From: DASQZK01 sp963809925
Lineage (GTDB): Bacteria > Bacteroidota > Bacteroidia > Bacteroidales > GCA-2748055
Reading direction: 5' to 3'
Length of the DNA stretch: 64,000 bases
Assembly: GCA_963809925.1 (NCBI GenBank)
Contig: CAWELH010000008.1
Coordinates: forward strand, 1 to 64,000
The translations under genes and the position numbers were made by a program. Shown piece by piece: positions 7,351 through 14,836 of this stretch (position 1 is the first letter of the stretch; each line of letters starts with the position of its first letter). A model generated the notes under the pieces. It was not told the origin of the DNA, ran no database searches, and was given only the letters and a program-made list of their open reading frames with translations.

Positions 7351-7959
7351 CCTATTGAAAGGCTGGAAGCTGCTTACGCAGCCAGCCTCCTTTCAGCATT
7401 CAGAGCAATTTAATGTTCGGCCCTTCGCTGCGTCGTGAGACCTCTGCCTTTCTTATGACAGCTCGTTTCCTGCAGCTACTATGGCTTGCGCCACCGCTGA
7501 AGCTTTAGGCGGCACGCGGTCTGCTGACTTCTCCTATCTCAGCCCGTGAGTTGGGAGATCTCCCCTGGTAAGAGCTTTTCCCTTCCTCCGATCCCTGCGA
7601 CATCTACATACAAGCTCACGTTAACTTTTAGGACGTTACAATGATGTGCTTGCTTATCCCAAGCTTGGATGCCTCTTATGCCGTTCCTGTTCGTCAGTAC
7701 CGGATTTTGCAGTCTGGCTTCCTTCACTGCACACCTTACGGTGAACCAGCTTGCCACTTGCTAACGGTTTCCCGATGGTTATCGGGATTACTCCCGCCCG
7801 TAAGGGACTTGCACCCTTCGGTCGCCGAAGGCTTGCCGAAGGTGATACCTCTGGAAAAAAAACAACACCTGACTTTGCTCGTTAATCAAAGAAAATTGCT
7901 ATTTTCAATTATTTATTGAGCTTTCGACAGGTGTGTGCTACTGCTCATGCAGGGCACAC

Positions 7960-8090
7960 ACAGCATATATAACTTATGGCGGGGATAGTGGTAAATTCAA
8001 GCTTTGGGCATTTAAGTAAATTTGTGTAAGCCGACAAAAAAGTGCTTCGAAAACTGCCACAAGTCATATACGCAAACCGTTAGCTACAAG
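7960..8090 (+). repeat. attC-like recombination site 3, right part (left stub 5862-5875)
   Basis: Joining GCCAGCCACTA (ending 5875) to ACAGCATATATAACTTATGG (from 7960) restores CACTAAC. The right arm CTGCCACAAGTCATATACGC ending in GTTAGCT (8079-8085) is complementary, with a four-base asymmetry near the R box. The arms differ in sequence from sites 1 and 2 while the box layout is kept. That is how attC sites behave, since structure is conserved rather than sequence. Confidence 0.65.
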
Positions 8091-8117
8091 CGGTAAAAAC
8101 TGTCTGCAAAATAATAT

Positions 8118-8194
8118 TTTACGTGCATAATTATTTATTTAGTTACGTGTTTTTCGATTTTATTACGTAAATTTGTATTAATTAATACACGTAA
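8118..8194 (+). promoter_or_regulatory. Candidate operator cluster and promoter of the antitoxin/PIN cassette
   Basis: Four ACGT-centred motifs (TTACGTG at about 8119 and 8143, TTACGTAA at 8163, CACGTAA at 8188) are spaced 20-25 bases apart. A perfect -7 element TAAATTTG is at 8168-8175. The last motif ends two bases before the antitoxin ATG. Repeated sites over the promoter fit autorepression by a DNA-binding antitoxin; this is inference. Confidence 0.45.
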
Positions 8195-8196
8195 TC

Positions 8197-8451
8197 ATGG
8201 ACTCAAAACTAACATTGAACGTTGATAAGGATCTGGCCAGAAAAGCAAAAACATATGCAAGAAGCCGCGGAAGAAGCCTTTCTGATCTTGTAGAGAGTTA
8301 TTTTAAAATACTTACAAGCAAGTCAGATGATACTGAATTTGATTTGACAACAAAAGTTAAGTCATTACTTGGCTCTATTAAGGTACCCGAAGATTTTGAC
8401 TACAAAGCAGATCTAGCCGATCAATTATCAAAAAAGCATTTAAATGACTGA
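8197..8451 (+). CDS. Ribbon-helix-helix-like antitoxin
   Basis: 84 residues. The N-terminal KLTLNVDKDLARKAKTYAR followed by GRSLSDLVESYF is the pattern of a ribbon-helix-helix DNA-binding domain (beta strand, two helices). The C-terminal half is acidic and would wrap the toxin. It lies directly upstream of, and overlaps by 8 bases, the PIN toxin gene, the classical order for a VapBC pair. The ACGT repeats over its promoter are likely its operators. It is a complete cassette between attC-like sites 3 and 4. Confidence 0.75.
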   Translation: MDSKLTLNVDKDLARKAKTYARSRGRSLSDLVESYFKILTSKSDDTEFDLTTKVKSLLGSIKVPEDFDYKADLADQLSKKHLND

Positions 8452-8875
8452 ACTTTTTATTGACACTGACGTAATTATTGACTTTATAATTGACCGTCAA
8501 CCATTCTCAAGAGAGGCAGCTCAGGTATTTACCCTTATCGATCAGAAAAAGGTGAAAGGACACACCTCTGCCCTCTGTTATAGCAACCTCTATTATGTTC
8601 TTTCAAAGTATGCCCCTCATAAGAAAGTAATTTCTATGCTGAACGAACTTTCGGAATTGGTAGGTATCTTGAAAGTAGATGATGATATCATAAAGTCTTC
8701 TCTCGCTTCTGACTTCAAAGATTTTGAGGACGCCATACAATATTACACAGCTCAGGAATACAAGAGAATAGATGTCATAATAACCAGGAATATTAAAGAC
8801 TATAAAAATTCCTCCCTTCCAGTAATGACACCTGAAACTTATATGAAAACGCATGAACAAACCGCCAGTAGCTAA
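8444..8875 (+). CDS. PIN-domain toxin (VapC-like)
   Basis: 143 residues. The PIN signature includes LFIDTDVIIDF (Asp 7), SNLYYVLSK near residue 46, FEDAIQYYTA near residue 94 and a TRNIKDY motif near residue 112, giving the usual acidic cluster for Mg-dependent RNA cleavage. Its start overlaps the antitoxin stop. Its own stop codon (8873-8875) lies inside the GCTAAC R'' box of attC-like site 4, which is typical of tightly packed gene cassettes. It is not closely similar to the other PIN toxin at 5253. Confidence 0.78.
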   Translation: MTELFIDTDVIIDFIIDRQPFSREAAQVFTLIDQKKVKGHTSALCYSNLYYVLSKYAPHKKVISMLNELSELVGILKVDDDIIKSSLASDFKDFEDAIQYYTAQEYKRIDVIITRNIKDYKNSSLPVMTPETYMKTHEQTASS

Positions 8876-9000
8876 CATGCGGTCATATTTAATGCCGCTT
8901 TTACAGCAAGTAAGACAATAACGATTTGAAAAAGAAAGAACCAATAACCTAATATAATACCTGGACAGCGGCACTAAACATACCGCTGACCGTCAGCCTC
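8862..9000 (+). repeat. attC-like recombination site 4 (no intron)
   Basis: The left part AGTAGCTAACATGCGGTCAT...AATGCCGCT and the right part AGCGGCACTAAACATACCGC...CGTCAGC form an inverted repeat with a loop of about 60 nt. R'' is GCTAAC at 8871-8876. The R' box reads GTCAGC at 8992-8997 instead of GTTAGC, so the site may be inactive. It is the intron-free member of the series. Confidence 0.55.
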
Positions 9001-9018
9001 CCGCAGAGCGGGACAGGT
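8999..9018 (+). repeat. Short palindromic element left of the IS
   Basis: TCCCGCAGAGCGGGACAGGT is a TCCCGC/GCGGGA stem with an AGA loop and a CAGGT tail. It is an exact inverted copy of 10720-10739 on the other side of the transposase element. Confidence 0.75.
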
Positions 9019-9020
9019 AG

Positions 9021-10717
9021 TGCAAAAACTCCCATAAAACTGTTCATAACCTTCCTTGTCTAAATATCTCTAATTCACTGTTATTTACTAACTTGAATTA
9101 AATCAAAAAACCAATCCATGAATCACAAGCAGGGAACGGACAGGAACCAAATGATGATGTTCTGCCTGGAAAGTTCCATTGCCCCGGATTCTTTTGTTCG
9201 TGTTGTAGATGCTTTTGTGGATGTGATCGACCTGAAAAGCTTTGGATTTGCGCATGTTGAGTGCCTGGAAGAAGGAAGACCCCCTTATCATCCATCATTG
9301 CTGCTGAAGCTTTATCTATATGGTTATCGATATGGCATACGAACAAGCAGGAAACTCGAGCGGGAGGCAAGGACAAATCTGGAGGCCATATGGCTTTTAT
9401 CGGGTAATACTCCCCGATACAAAACGATAGCTGATTTCCGGAAGAACCATTCCAAAGCATTCCGTGAAGTTTTCAGACGGTTTGTATGCCTTCTGAAGGA
9501 ATGGGATCTAATTGAAGGAGAAACCGTAGCCATCGATTCCTTTAAGATCCGGGGTAGTAATTCGCTGAAAAACAATTTCAATGAAAAGAAGCTGCTGAAC
9601 CATATTTCCTATATTGATGGCCAGATCAAAGAATATGAAGCTATCCTGGATGCCAGTGATAATGAAGAAGATAAACAGGAAATGGAGGAAAAGCTCAAGG
9701 AACGGAAGGAAAAGAAGGATAAATACAACCAGATAAAACAAGATCTGGAAAACAGTGGTGAAGAACAAATATCAACTACCGATCCCGATTCCCGGTCAGT
9801 TATCCTGCACCGCAATATCATCAACGTGGGATATAACATACAATCTTCCTCAGATGCAAAACATAAGCTGCTGGTTGAATATGATACCGGAAGCGTAAAT
9901 GATACACGTGCCCTGGCTGATATAGCCATTCTAACCAAAGATCTGTTGAAAGTCGATGAACTAAAAGTACTTGCCGATAAGGGATATCATACCGGGGCGG
10001 AAATAGCCCGGTGCCAGGAAAACGGTATTACCAGCTTTGTTTCCCCCAAAGCCCCGGCGACAAAAGATATCGGATTATATCCGGTATCTGACTTCAGATA
10101 TGATAAGGACCGGGATGTATATGTTTGTCCCCAGGGACAGGAGATGCGCACCAACAACACATGGTACCGGCATAGCGATAGCCGGAGAGGTAAAACCGGA
10201 TCCTACCTTTTCAGGAGATATAACACTCCCTTATGCAAGGACTGCGAAAGCAGGCAGGTATGCACCCAAAGTACAAACGGCAGATACATTGATCGCAGTG
10301 AATATGCTGATGTAATAGAAACGAATGCCAGGCGCGTTCAGGAAAATCCCAATTACTACAAGTTACGCCAACAAATCACAGAACATCCCTTTGGAACCTT
10401 AAAGCGACAACGCGGGTTCACTTTTACCCTGGTCCGAAGAAAGGAAAAGGTTCTGGGAGAAGTTGGTCTTATGTTTATCGGGTACAACTTAAGCCGTTGT
10501 GTTTCAATATTTGGAGTTGCTAAACTCATTAAAGCATTGAAGGACTGCTGTTTGTATAATTTATTGCACGCAAAACGGCTTATTTTGAGCCCATATTTTG
10601 ATTTTGGATTTTAAGGCATGAAAGTCATTCCCGGATTGCAATTAAAAATTTAATGGTAGTATAGCGCTGTATCGAACCATTAAAAAGCTAAATTTAATTT
10701 TGAAATATGTTTTTGCA
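9021..10717 (+). mobile_element. IS1182-family insertion sequence
   Basis: About 1.7 kb with short terminal inverted repeats TGCAAAAAC (9021-9029) and GTTTTTGCA (10709-10717), one transposase gene, and no passenger. No direct target duplication is evident. The flanks are inverted copies of one palindromic element, so the element sits at the centre of a large perfect palindrome, a known preference for members of this family. The inverted repeat could also be counted as 32 bp including those flanks. Confidence 0.75.
9118..10614 (+). CDS. IS1182-family DDE transposase
   Basis: 498 residues, the normal full length for the family. The N-terminal DUF772-like domain (about 20-110) contains YHPSLLLKLYLYGYRYG. 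The catalytic acids are Asp 140 in VAIDSFKIR, Asp 287 in LADKGYH and Glu 422 in EHPFGTLKR. A charged coiled insert lies at about 165-215. A Cys cluster (CPQGQ...CKDC...C) at about 338-382 may bind zinc. There is no frameshift, so it appears intact. It transposes its own element by cut and paste. Confidence 0.9.
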   Translation: MNHKQGTDRNQMMMFCLESSIAPDSFVRVVDAFVDVIDLKSFGFAHVECLEEGRPPYHPSLLLKLYLYGYRYGIRTSRKLEREARTNLEAIWLLSGNTPRYKTIADFRKNHSKAFREVFRRFVCLLKEWDLIEGETVAIDSFKIRGSNSLKNNFNEKKLLNHISYIDGQIKEYEAILDASDNEEDKQEMEEKLKERKEKKDKYNQIKQDLENSGEEQISTTDPDSRSVILHRNIINVGYNIQSSSDAKHKLLVEYDTGSVNDTRALADIAILTKDLLKVDELKVLADKGYHTGAEIARCQENGITSFVSPKAPATKDIGLYPVSDFRYDKDRDVYVCPQGQEMRTNNTWYRHSDSRRGKTGSYLFRRYNTPLCKDCESRQVCTQSTNGRYIDRSEYADVIETNARRVQENPNYYKLRQQITEHPFGTLKRQRGFTFTLVRRKEKVLGEVGLMFIGYNLSRCVSIFGVAKLIKALKDCCLYNLLHAKRLILSPYFDFGF

Positions 10718-10719
10718 CG

Positions 10720-10739
10720 ACCTGTCCCGCTCTGCGGGA
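10720..10739 (-). repeat. Short palindromic element right of the IS
   Basis: Exact inverted copy of 8999-9018 (ACCTGTCCCGCTCTGCGGGA on the + strand). Confidence 0.75.
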
Positions 10740-10771
10740 GACTCCCGTTGGCGGTAATTAATAGAAAAGAT

Positions 10772-11407
10772 ATGACACGACTATTAATAATCTCGCTTTT
10801 GAGCACTTTGCTTTTCTCTTGTGCTAATTCGCAAAATCAAAGTCAGGACAATTTCAGGCTTGTAGGTGGTCCTTGCGAAGGATGTGAGGCAATTTTTGAA
10901 TATGGCGACAAAAACCTGAACCCTGTAGATACTTTACCCGACTTTAATGACCAAGGACTTAGAATAAAAGTGACAGGTACGATTTACCTAAATGACGGCA
11001 AGACACCAGCAAAAGACGTAATCCTTTATGTCTATCATACAGACCAAAAAGGTATTTACGCGATAAAAGGAGATGAAACCGGATGGGCAAAACGGCACGG
11101 GTATATCAGAGGTTGGGTAAAAACTGACAGCAATGGACAGTATGCTTTTTATACGCTAAAACCCGGTGTTTACCCAGACAGGTCAGAAGCTGCTCATATT
11201 CACCCGACCATTCTGGAGCCTAATGGCAAGTATTATTGGCTTGGAAGCTATCGTTTTGAGGGAGACAGCTTATTGAATGACAAACAAATTAATCAAGATT
11301 CCCCTAGAGGAGGGAGTGCGGGACTATTGAATCTGAAAAAAGAAGGTAACATTTGGGTAGGAACAAGGGACATCATTTTAGGTAAAAACGTACCCGACTA
11401 TGAGTAA
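10772..11407 (+). CDS. Intradiol dioxygenase-like lipoprotein
   Basis: 212 residues from the ATG at 10772. An upstream in-frame start at 10700 would lie in IS and palindrome DNA. The lipoprotein signal LLSTLLFSCAN lipidates a Cys at about residue 17. The body (GTIYLNDGKTPAKDVILYVYHTD... GWVKTDSNGQYAFYTLKPGVYP... AAHIHPTI) follows the intradiol ring-cleavage dioxygenase fold. The conserved Tyr and AHIHPTI His residues could form the iron site. Close relatives in Bacteroidota are usually unassigned. A GTTGGCG box lies 19 bases before the start, and CCCGCCAA follows the stop, so it may be another cassette in the array. Confidence 0.7.
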   Translation: MTRLLIISLLSTLLFSCANSQNQSQDNFRLVGGPCEGCEAIFEYGDKNLNPVDTLPDFNDQGLRIKVTGTIYLNDGKTPAKDVILYVYHTDQKGIYAIKGDETGWAKRHGYIRGWVKTDSNGQYAFYTLKPGVYPDRSEAAHIHPTILEPNGKYYWLGSYRFEGDSLLNDKQINQDSPRGGSAGLLNLKKEGNIWVGTRDIILGKNVPDYE

Positions 11408-11636
11408 TAAAATAAAAAACTCCCGCCAATAATGGTAGCTGTTGCACAACCCCAAAAAAATACTAATCAAAAATTCAAATATCGTTTACAACCCCACGGT
11501 ATCTGAAAGTTCACTTTCCAGGATCATTGCAGCATATTACTTAAAAGTGCACGTATTTGGCCTGCCAGAGCCGGTATTTTCTCCCAAAATTGTCCAATAG
11601 CCATCTTTCCTGCGGATTATCTCCGTCCATACCTCA

Positions 11637-11775
11637 GCCATTTTTTCTGGTTATAGGCTATAGCAGCCATCAGCATGACCTTGTTGGCCGATTCGATTCC
11701 CCGGGTGTTGATCTTTCGCATTCCGACATAATTGATAGTGCCAAATACCGTTGGGAATTGGGGGAAAGGCTTGAT
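11637..11775 (-). pseudogene. IS1182-type transposase, C-terminal remnant
   Basis: The minus strand reads PFPQFPTVFGTINYVGMRKI, then NTRGIESANKVMLMAA and IAYNQKKWLRYGRR-stop. This is the C-terminal signature of an IS1182-like transposase (FGT, NTRGI, AYNxKK). A stop lies just upstream in the frame and the rest of the gene is missing. It is unrelated in detail to the intact IS at 9021. The sequence between 11408 and 11636 shows no gene. Confidence 0.6.
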
Positions 11776-11855
11776 GAAATGGTTTTAATGCGACTTGACA
11801 AAGGCATTCACGATTCTGTGGGTAATAAACCAAAATTTTCAATACTGATTTCTTT

Positions 11856-13076
11856 CTAAATTAGTTTCGATTCAACATTACAAGGGAGCGTAAATTTAAA
11901 CGTGCTCCCTTTTCCAACTTCACTATCAACCCATATAATACCACCATGTTTTTCCACGAATTCTTTACAAAGCAGTAAACCTAATCCAGTTCCTGTTTCT
12001 CCTGCTGTACCTTTTGTTGAAAGAACTTCTGAAATATCAAATAGTATTGCCAGATTCTCAGTGGGAATTCCAACACCATTATCAGAAACTGAAATAATCA
12101 AACCTGAATCTGTTTGTTCAGGGTTAATATTTATTTCACCACCACGATTTGTGAATTTAATAGCATTCGATACAAGGTTCAGGATTACGGTTTTTAACAT
12201 GTCTGGATCCGCAAAAACCTTTATGCAGTCTTCATTTGTACAAGAAATTATTATGCCTTTTGAATCAGCACCTGGCTTAAGGACTTCAATTACATTCCTG
12301 AAAATATCTTCTAAACCTAGTTCATGTGGTTGGAAATCAATGCTACCCTGCTGTGTTCTTGCCCACAACAAAATGTCTTCCAGCAATTTATTTGTAATTC
12401 TTGCTGATTTATTAATCTTATTTAAAATATCTTCAATTTCGCCGATATCATATTTGCGGATATCTTCTGTTAAAAGTGCTAAGAAGCCAAGGATATTATT
12501 AAACGGACTTTTTAAATCATGTCCAAGAATATTAATAAAACGGTCTTTGTCGGCATTTAGTTGACGCAATTTTCTTTCACTTTCTTTAAGTGCTTGTTCA
12601 GACTCTTTGCGTTCTGTTATGTCATAACTGATCAAAGCAATTCCAACTACTTTTTTATTATTGTTATCAAAAACTGGAGAATAATTTACCTGAACCCATC
12701 GCTTTCCAGGAGTAAGATTAAAAGTGTTTTCATAAGAGCACGATTTTCCAAGTCTTACCTCGTTAATATACTTTAAAGCGAACTTGTAATTTGGTTCTCC
12801 AATAATGTCTATTATATGACTGCCGATTATTTTCTCTTTTGGAATACCAAATGATTTCTCAAACAAATCATTTACGAATTCATATCGCAAAGTATCTATA
12901 TTAACATATGCAATATGTGCTGGGATATGATTGGCAAGAGTCATAAATCTGAAATCTCCTTCTGCTGATGCAAGTGTAGATGTACCTTTGGCTGCAGCAT
13001 TATTTGATTTGACATTCCTCAGTTCGAGTTCTAACTCTTTTATTCTGAGTTCAAGTTCAGACTTTTTCATAATCAT
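11856..13076 (-). CDS. PAS-domain sensor histidine kinase
   Basis: 406 residues. An N-terminal coiled stretch (1-25) is followed by a PAS domain with its C-terminal cap (about 45-155, ending ISYDITERK). A short coiled coil then leads to the HisKA H-box GHDLKSPFN (His 186). The ATPase domain has the N-box NLVSNAIKFT (Asn 305), the G1-box DNGVGI (about 332) and GTGLGL (about 362). There is no membrane segment and no receiver domain, so it is a soluble sensor kinase that would phosphorylate a separate regulator. No response regulator lies next to it, so it is an orphan in this window. Confidence 0.85.
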   Translation of the reverse strand: MIMKKSELELRIKELELELRNVKSNNAAAKGTSTLASAEGDFRFMTLANHIPAHIAYVNIDTLRYEFVNDLFEKSFGIPKEKIIGSHIIDIIGEPNYKFALKYINEVRLGKSCSYENTFNLTPGKRWVQVNYSPVFDNNNKKVVGIALISYDITERKESEQALKESERKLRQLNADKDRFINILGHDLKSPFNNILGFLALLTEDIRKYDIGEIEDILNKINKSARITNKLLEDILLWARTQQGSIDFQPHELGLEDIFRNVIEVLKPGADSKGIIISCTNEDCIKVFADPDMLKTVILNLVSNAIKFTNRGGEININPEQTDSGLIISVSDNGVGIPTENLAILFDISEVLSTKGTAGETGTGLGLLLCKEFVEKHGGIIWVDSEVGKGSTFKFTLPCNVESKLI

Positions 13077-13210
13077 GCTTTTGTCTATGCCAAATGTAAT
13101 AACATTTGTAGAAAGGTCAATTGCCGTTTCAAGTAATAAAAAAGGGGAGAGTTGGAGATACCTCGGAAAAGGGGTGGTTTTACAATTACCACAAAAAAAA
13201 AATAAAAATT

Positions 13211-13471
13211 TCAGAATGAAGTACTGGCAGTTAATTTTAATACATGAGATGCAATAGCAGGATTCGCACTTTTGTTTTCAGCATATGCAAACCAAAAGTA
13301 AACATGTAGTTCGTTTAATCTGGGATGATGATTCTCAAGATCACAATGAAAAATTATCCTACCCAACTCTTTAAGTTTGGAAAAAATCATTAAAGCTGTC
13401 ACAATATCACAACTCGCTATAAGTTCTTCCCAAAGTGTAAACAATCCTGTTTTCTTCTGTTCCTCTTTCAA
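13211..13471 (-). CDS. Hypothetical small protein, possibly a fragment
   Basis: An 86-codon frame overlapping the end of the lipoprotein gene by 65 bases in another frame. It contains LENHHPRL, which recalls the NHHP motif of pterin dehydratases, but the rest of the family pattern (the THD motif) is missing. The true start could be a GTG near 13406. I do not assign a function; it may be a decayed gene. Confidence 0.3.
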   Translation of the reverse strand: MKEEQKKTGLFTLWEELIASCDIVTALMIFSKLKELGRIIFHCDLENHHPRLNELHVYFWFAYAENKSANPAIASHVLKLTASTSF

Positions 13472-13850
13472 ACATCAATGAATCATCTGTCAGTTTATTT
13501 ATGGTATATTCACCGGGCAGCAATACATCAGGAACACAATCAACAGCTGAAGGTTCTCCAAATTTAAAGGAATCAAGTTTAAATACCAGCCTCTCTTTTT
13601 CGATCGGGAATTTGCCATACGAGCAACACGTGAACAGTTTCGTAAAATATATTCCGCCTAAATAAACTTCAAAGTAGGTACTATCCTGAAATGATATTGC
13701 ACTCCCATATTTGGTTCCCTGGCAGGAATAATTTCCCAGGTAGATATCATCTATAATTTTATATTCGGGATTATCTATGGAATCATTTTCATTCTTTTTG
13801 CATCCGTAAATAAATACAATGATTAGGATTGAAACAAAAAGCGTTTTCAT
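13407..13850 (-). CDS. Hypothetical lipoprotein
   Basis: 147 residues with a clear lipoprotein signal: MKTLFVSILIIVFIYGC, lipidated at Cys 17, followed by KK. The mature part is beta-rich with no recognised domain (NYSCQGTKYGSAISFQDSTYFEV, then a GEYTINKLTDDSLMFERG stretch that recalls small lipocalin-like outer-membrane lipoproteins). It stands alone on the minus strand between the kinase and tRNA-Pro. Its role is unknown. Confidence 0.6.
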   Translation of the reverse strand: MKTLFVSILIIVFIYGCKKNENDSIDNPEYKIIDDIYLGNYSCQGTKYGSAISFQDSTYFEVYLGGIYFTKLFTCCSYGKFPIEKERLVFKLDSFKFGEPSAVDCVPDVLLPGEYTINKLTDDSLMFERGTEENRIVYTLGRTYSEL

Positions 13851-14124
13851 TTTTTCAAATTAAACTGTTAATACTGTCGCGTTATCGTGAATTATTAAAT
13901 ATGGGGTATTTAATCGTCTCCCGTGATTTTCTCATACGAAATTGGAGGTGATTTTTGAATTAATTGAAAAGTGAAATTTAGCAGTTCTGGAAAAAGATCT
14001 TCAAAAATTGCATTTACTAAGACCATATTTGAGAAATTCTTACTTAAATGTGGAAATGGTGGGGAAGTTAATAACAATTAAAAACGCAATCATCTATAAA
14101 TAAAATGATTGCGTTTAATAGTTG

Positions 14125-14199
14125 TCGGGGTAGCAGGATTCGAACCTGCGACCCCCTGCTCCCAAAGCAGGTGCGCTAACCGGACTGCGCTATACCCCG
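14125..14199 (-). tRNA. tRNA-Pro (TGG)
   Basis: The minus-strand cloverleaf has acceptor CGGGGTA/TACCCCG, D-stem GCGC/GCGC, anticodon stem CCTGC/GCAGG with loop TTTGGGA (anticodon TGG), T-arm GCAGG-TTCGAAT-CCTGC and discriminator A. CCA is not encoded. The decayed accessory region lies on both sides. Confidence 0.95.
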
Positions 14200-14240
14200 A
14201 ATATTTCTATTTCAAACTATTCCTTTAATCTAATGGATCC

Positions 14241-14300
14241 AGGCCTGCGACCCTCCCGACTCTCATAGTCGGGATGCGCTAACCGGACTGCGCTATACCC
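14241..14300 (-). pseudogene. Decayed tRNA-Pro copy with palindrome in place of the anticodon arm
   Basis: It repeats the D-arm half of the tRNA (GGGTATAGCGCAGTCCGG and onward) and part of the T-arm. The anticodon arm is replaced by TCCCGACTCTCATAGTCGGGA (+ strand 14254-14274; a 21-base palindrome written here only to identify it by its TCCCGAC/GTCGGGA arms). There is no U33, no valid anticodon, and the acceptor 3' strand is missing. Confidence 0.7.
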
Positions 14301-14308
14301 TTTCTTAT

Positions 14309-14330
14309 CCTCCGTAGCTTCAGCGTAGAG
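14309..14330 (-). repeat. GCTGAAGCT-family short palindrome
   Basis: The minus strand reads CTACGCTGAAGCTACGGAGG. It shares its core with the block inserted in introns 2 and 3 (4588, 7488) and with 17541-17564. The rest of 14331-14836 holds no gene except a 14525-14655 stretch that reads YWLDTLFNRIAENNFHTSKD in one frame, a possible unassigned gene end. Confidence 0.45.
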
Positions 14331-14836
14331 TGAGAGCAACCTCTCAACAATATTCATGGAAGCTTATCCTTCGGCTTTTTAAAGAGTTTGCAAATCTATA
14401 CAATTTATTCGAACTGCCATAGGTTTTTTTTTGAAAATCCGCACAAACCGATACTCATATAATATTGGTACTGGCAAAAGAGCGAAATACCTTATCACAC
14501 ATAACAAATCATTCTTTTCCGGTTACTACAATACTGGCTGGATACATTGTTTAACCGGATAGCTGAAAACAACTTCCACACATCAAAAGATGGAAAGCCA
14601 GGAACCGACGCCTACAAAACCATACATACGGTGTTGAGGGAACTCGGAAAGTAAAATAGGAGGAAAAACTATTTTATTTTTCTCCTACTCGATATGTACC
14701 AATTTTAACTGTGCAAAAATTTCCATTCCCCTATAATTAAAAATCAATTTCAAAAAGTTTTAGTACGGTCAAAAGTTCGAACAATAAAATAAAGAAGGGC
14801 GTTATTATTTATGAATATTTTATAAATGTGAAGACC

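Larger units (their letters stand above)
5876..7959 (-). mobile_element. Group IIC intron, copy 3 (carries palindromic insertions)
   Basis: 2084 bp with the same ends as copies 1 and 2 (GTGTGCCC at 7959; CTACTCGAT at 5876). It shares the six extra blocks of copy 2 at 5957, 6084, 6237, 7488, 7770 and 7818. It differs from copy 2 in one hairpin: CCCGGATTGCTCCGGG in copy 2 is replaced here by CACCTTACGGTG at about 7732-7743. Its target is another attC-like site with different flanking arms, so it moved independently of copy 2 after the blocks were acquired, or received them by conversion. Confidence 0.85.

Noticed and set aside
1..7959. Three 2-kb repeats with RT genes as a retron, DGR or CRISPR-linked RT
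   Set aside because: Domain V, the GTGTG 5' end and the IIC maturase tail identify group II introns. There is no template/variable repeat pair, no msr/msd and no cas gene or CRISPR array.
1..8000. Three intron copies as an assembly artefact
   Set aside because: Each copy has different flanks and a coherent exon junction, and the copies differ by discrete blocks, so they are treated as real. Long reads would still be useful.
10741..10770. A fifth attC-like site before the dioxygenase-like gene (GTTGGCG at 10747)
   Set aside because: The box is plausible but complementary arms are not clear, and palindromes and IS ends confuse the region, so it is only mentioned in the gene entry.
13211..13471. 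Second pterin dehydratase
   Set aside because: Only NHHP is shared. The rest of the motif set is missing and the frame overlaps the lipoprotein gene.
14254..14274. Intrinsic terminator
   Set aside because: No T run follows on either strand, and the palindrome lies inside a tRNA copy.
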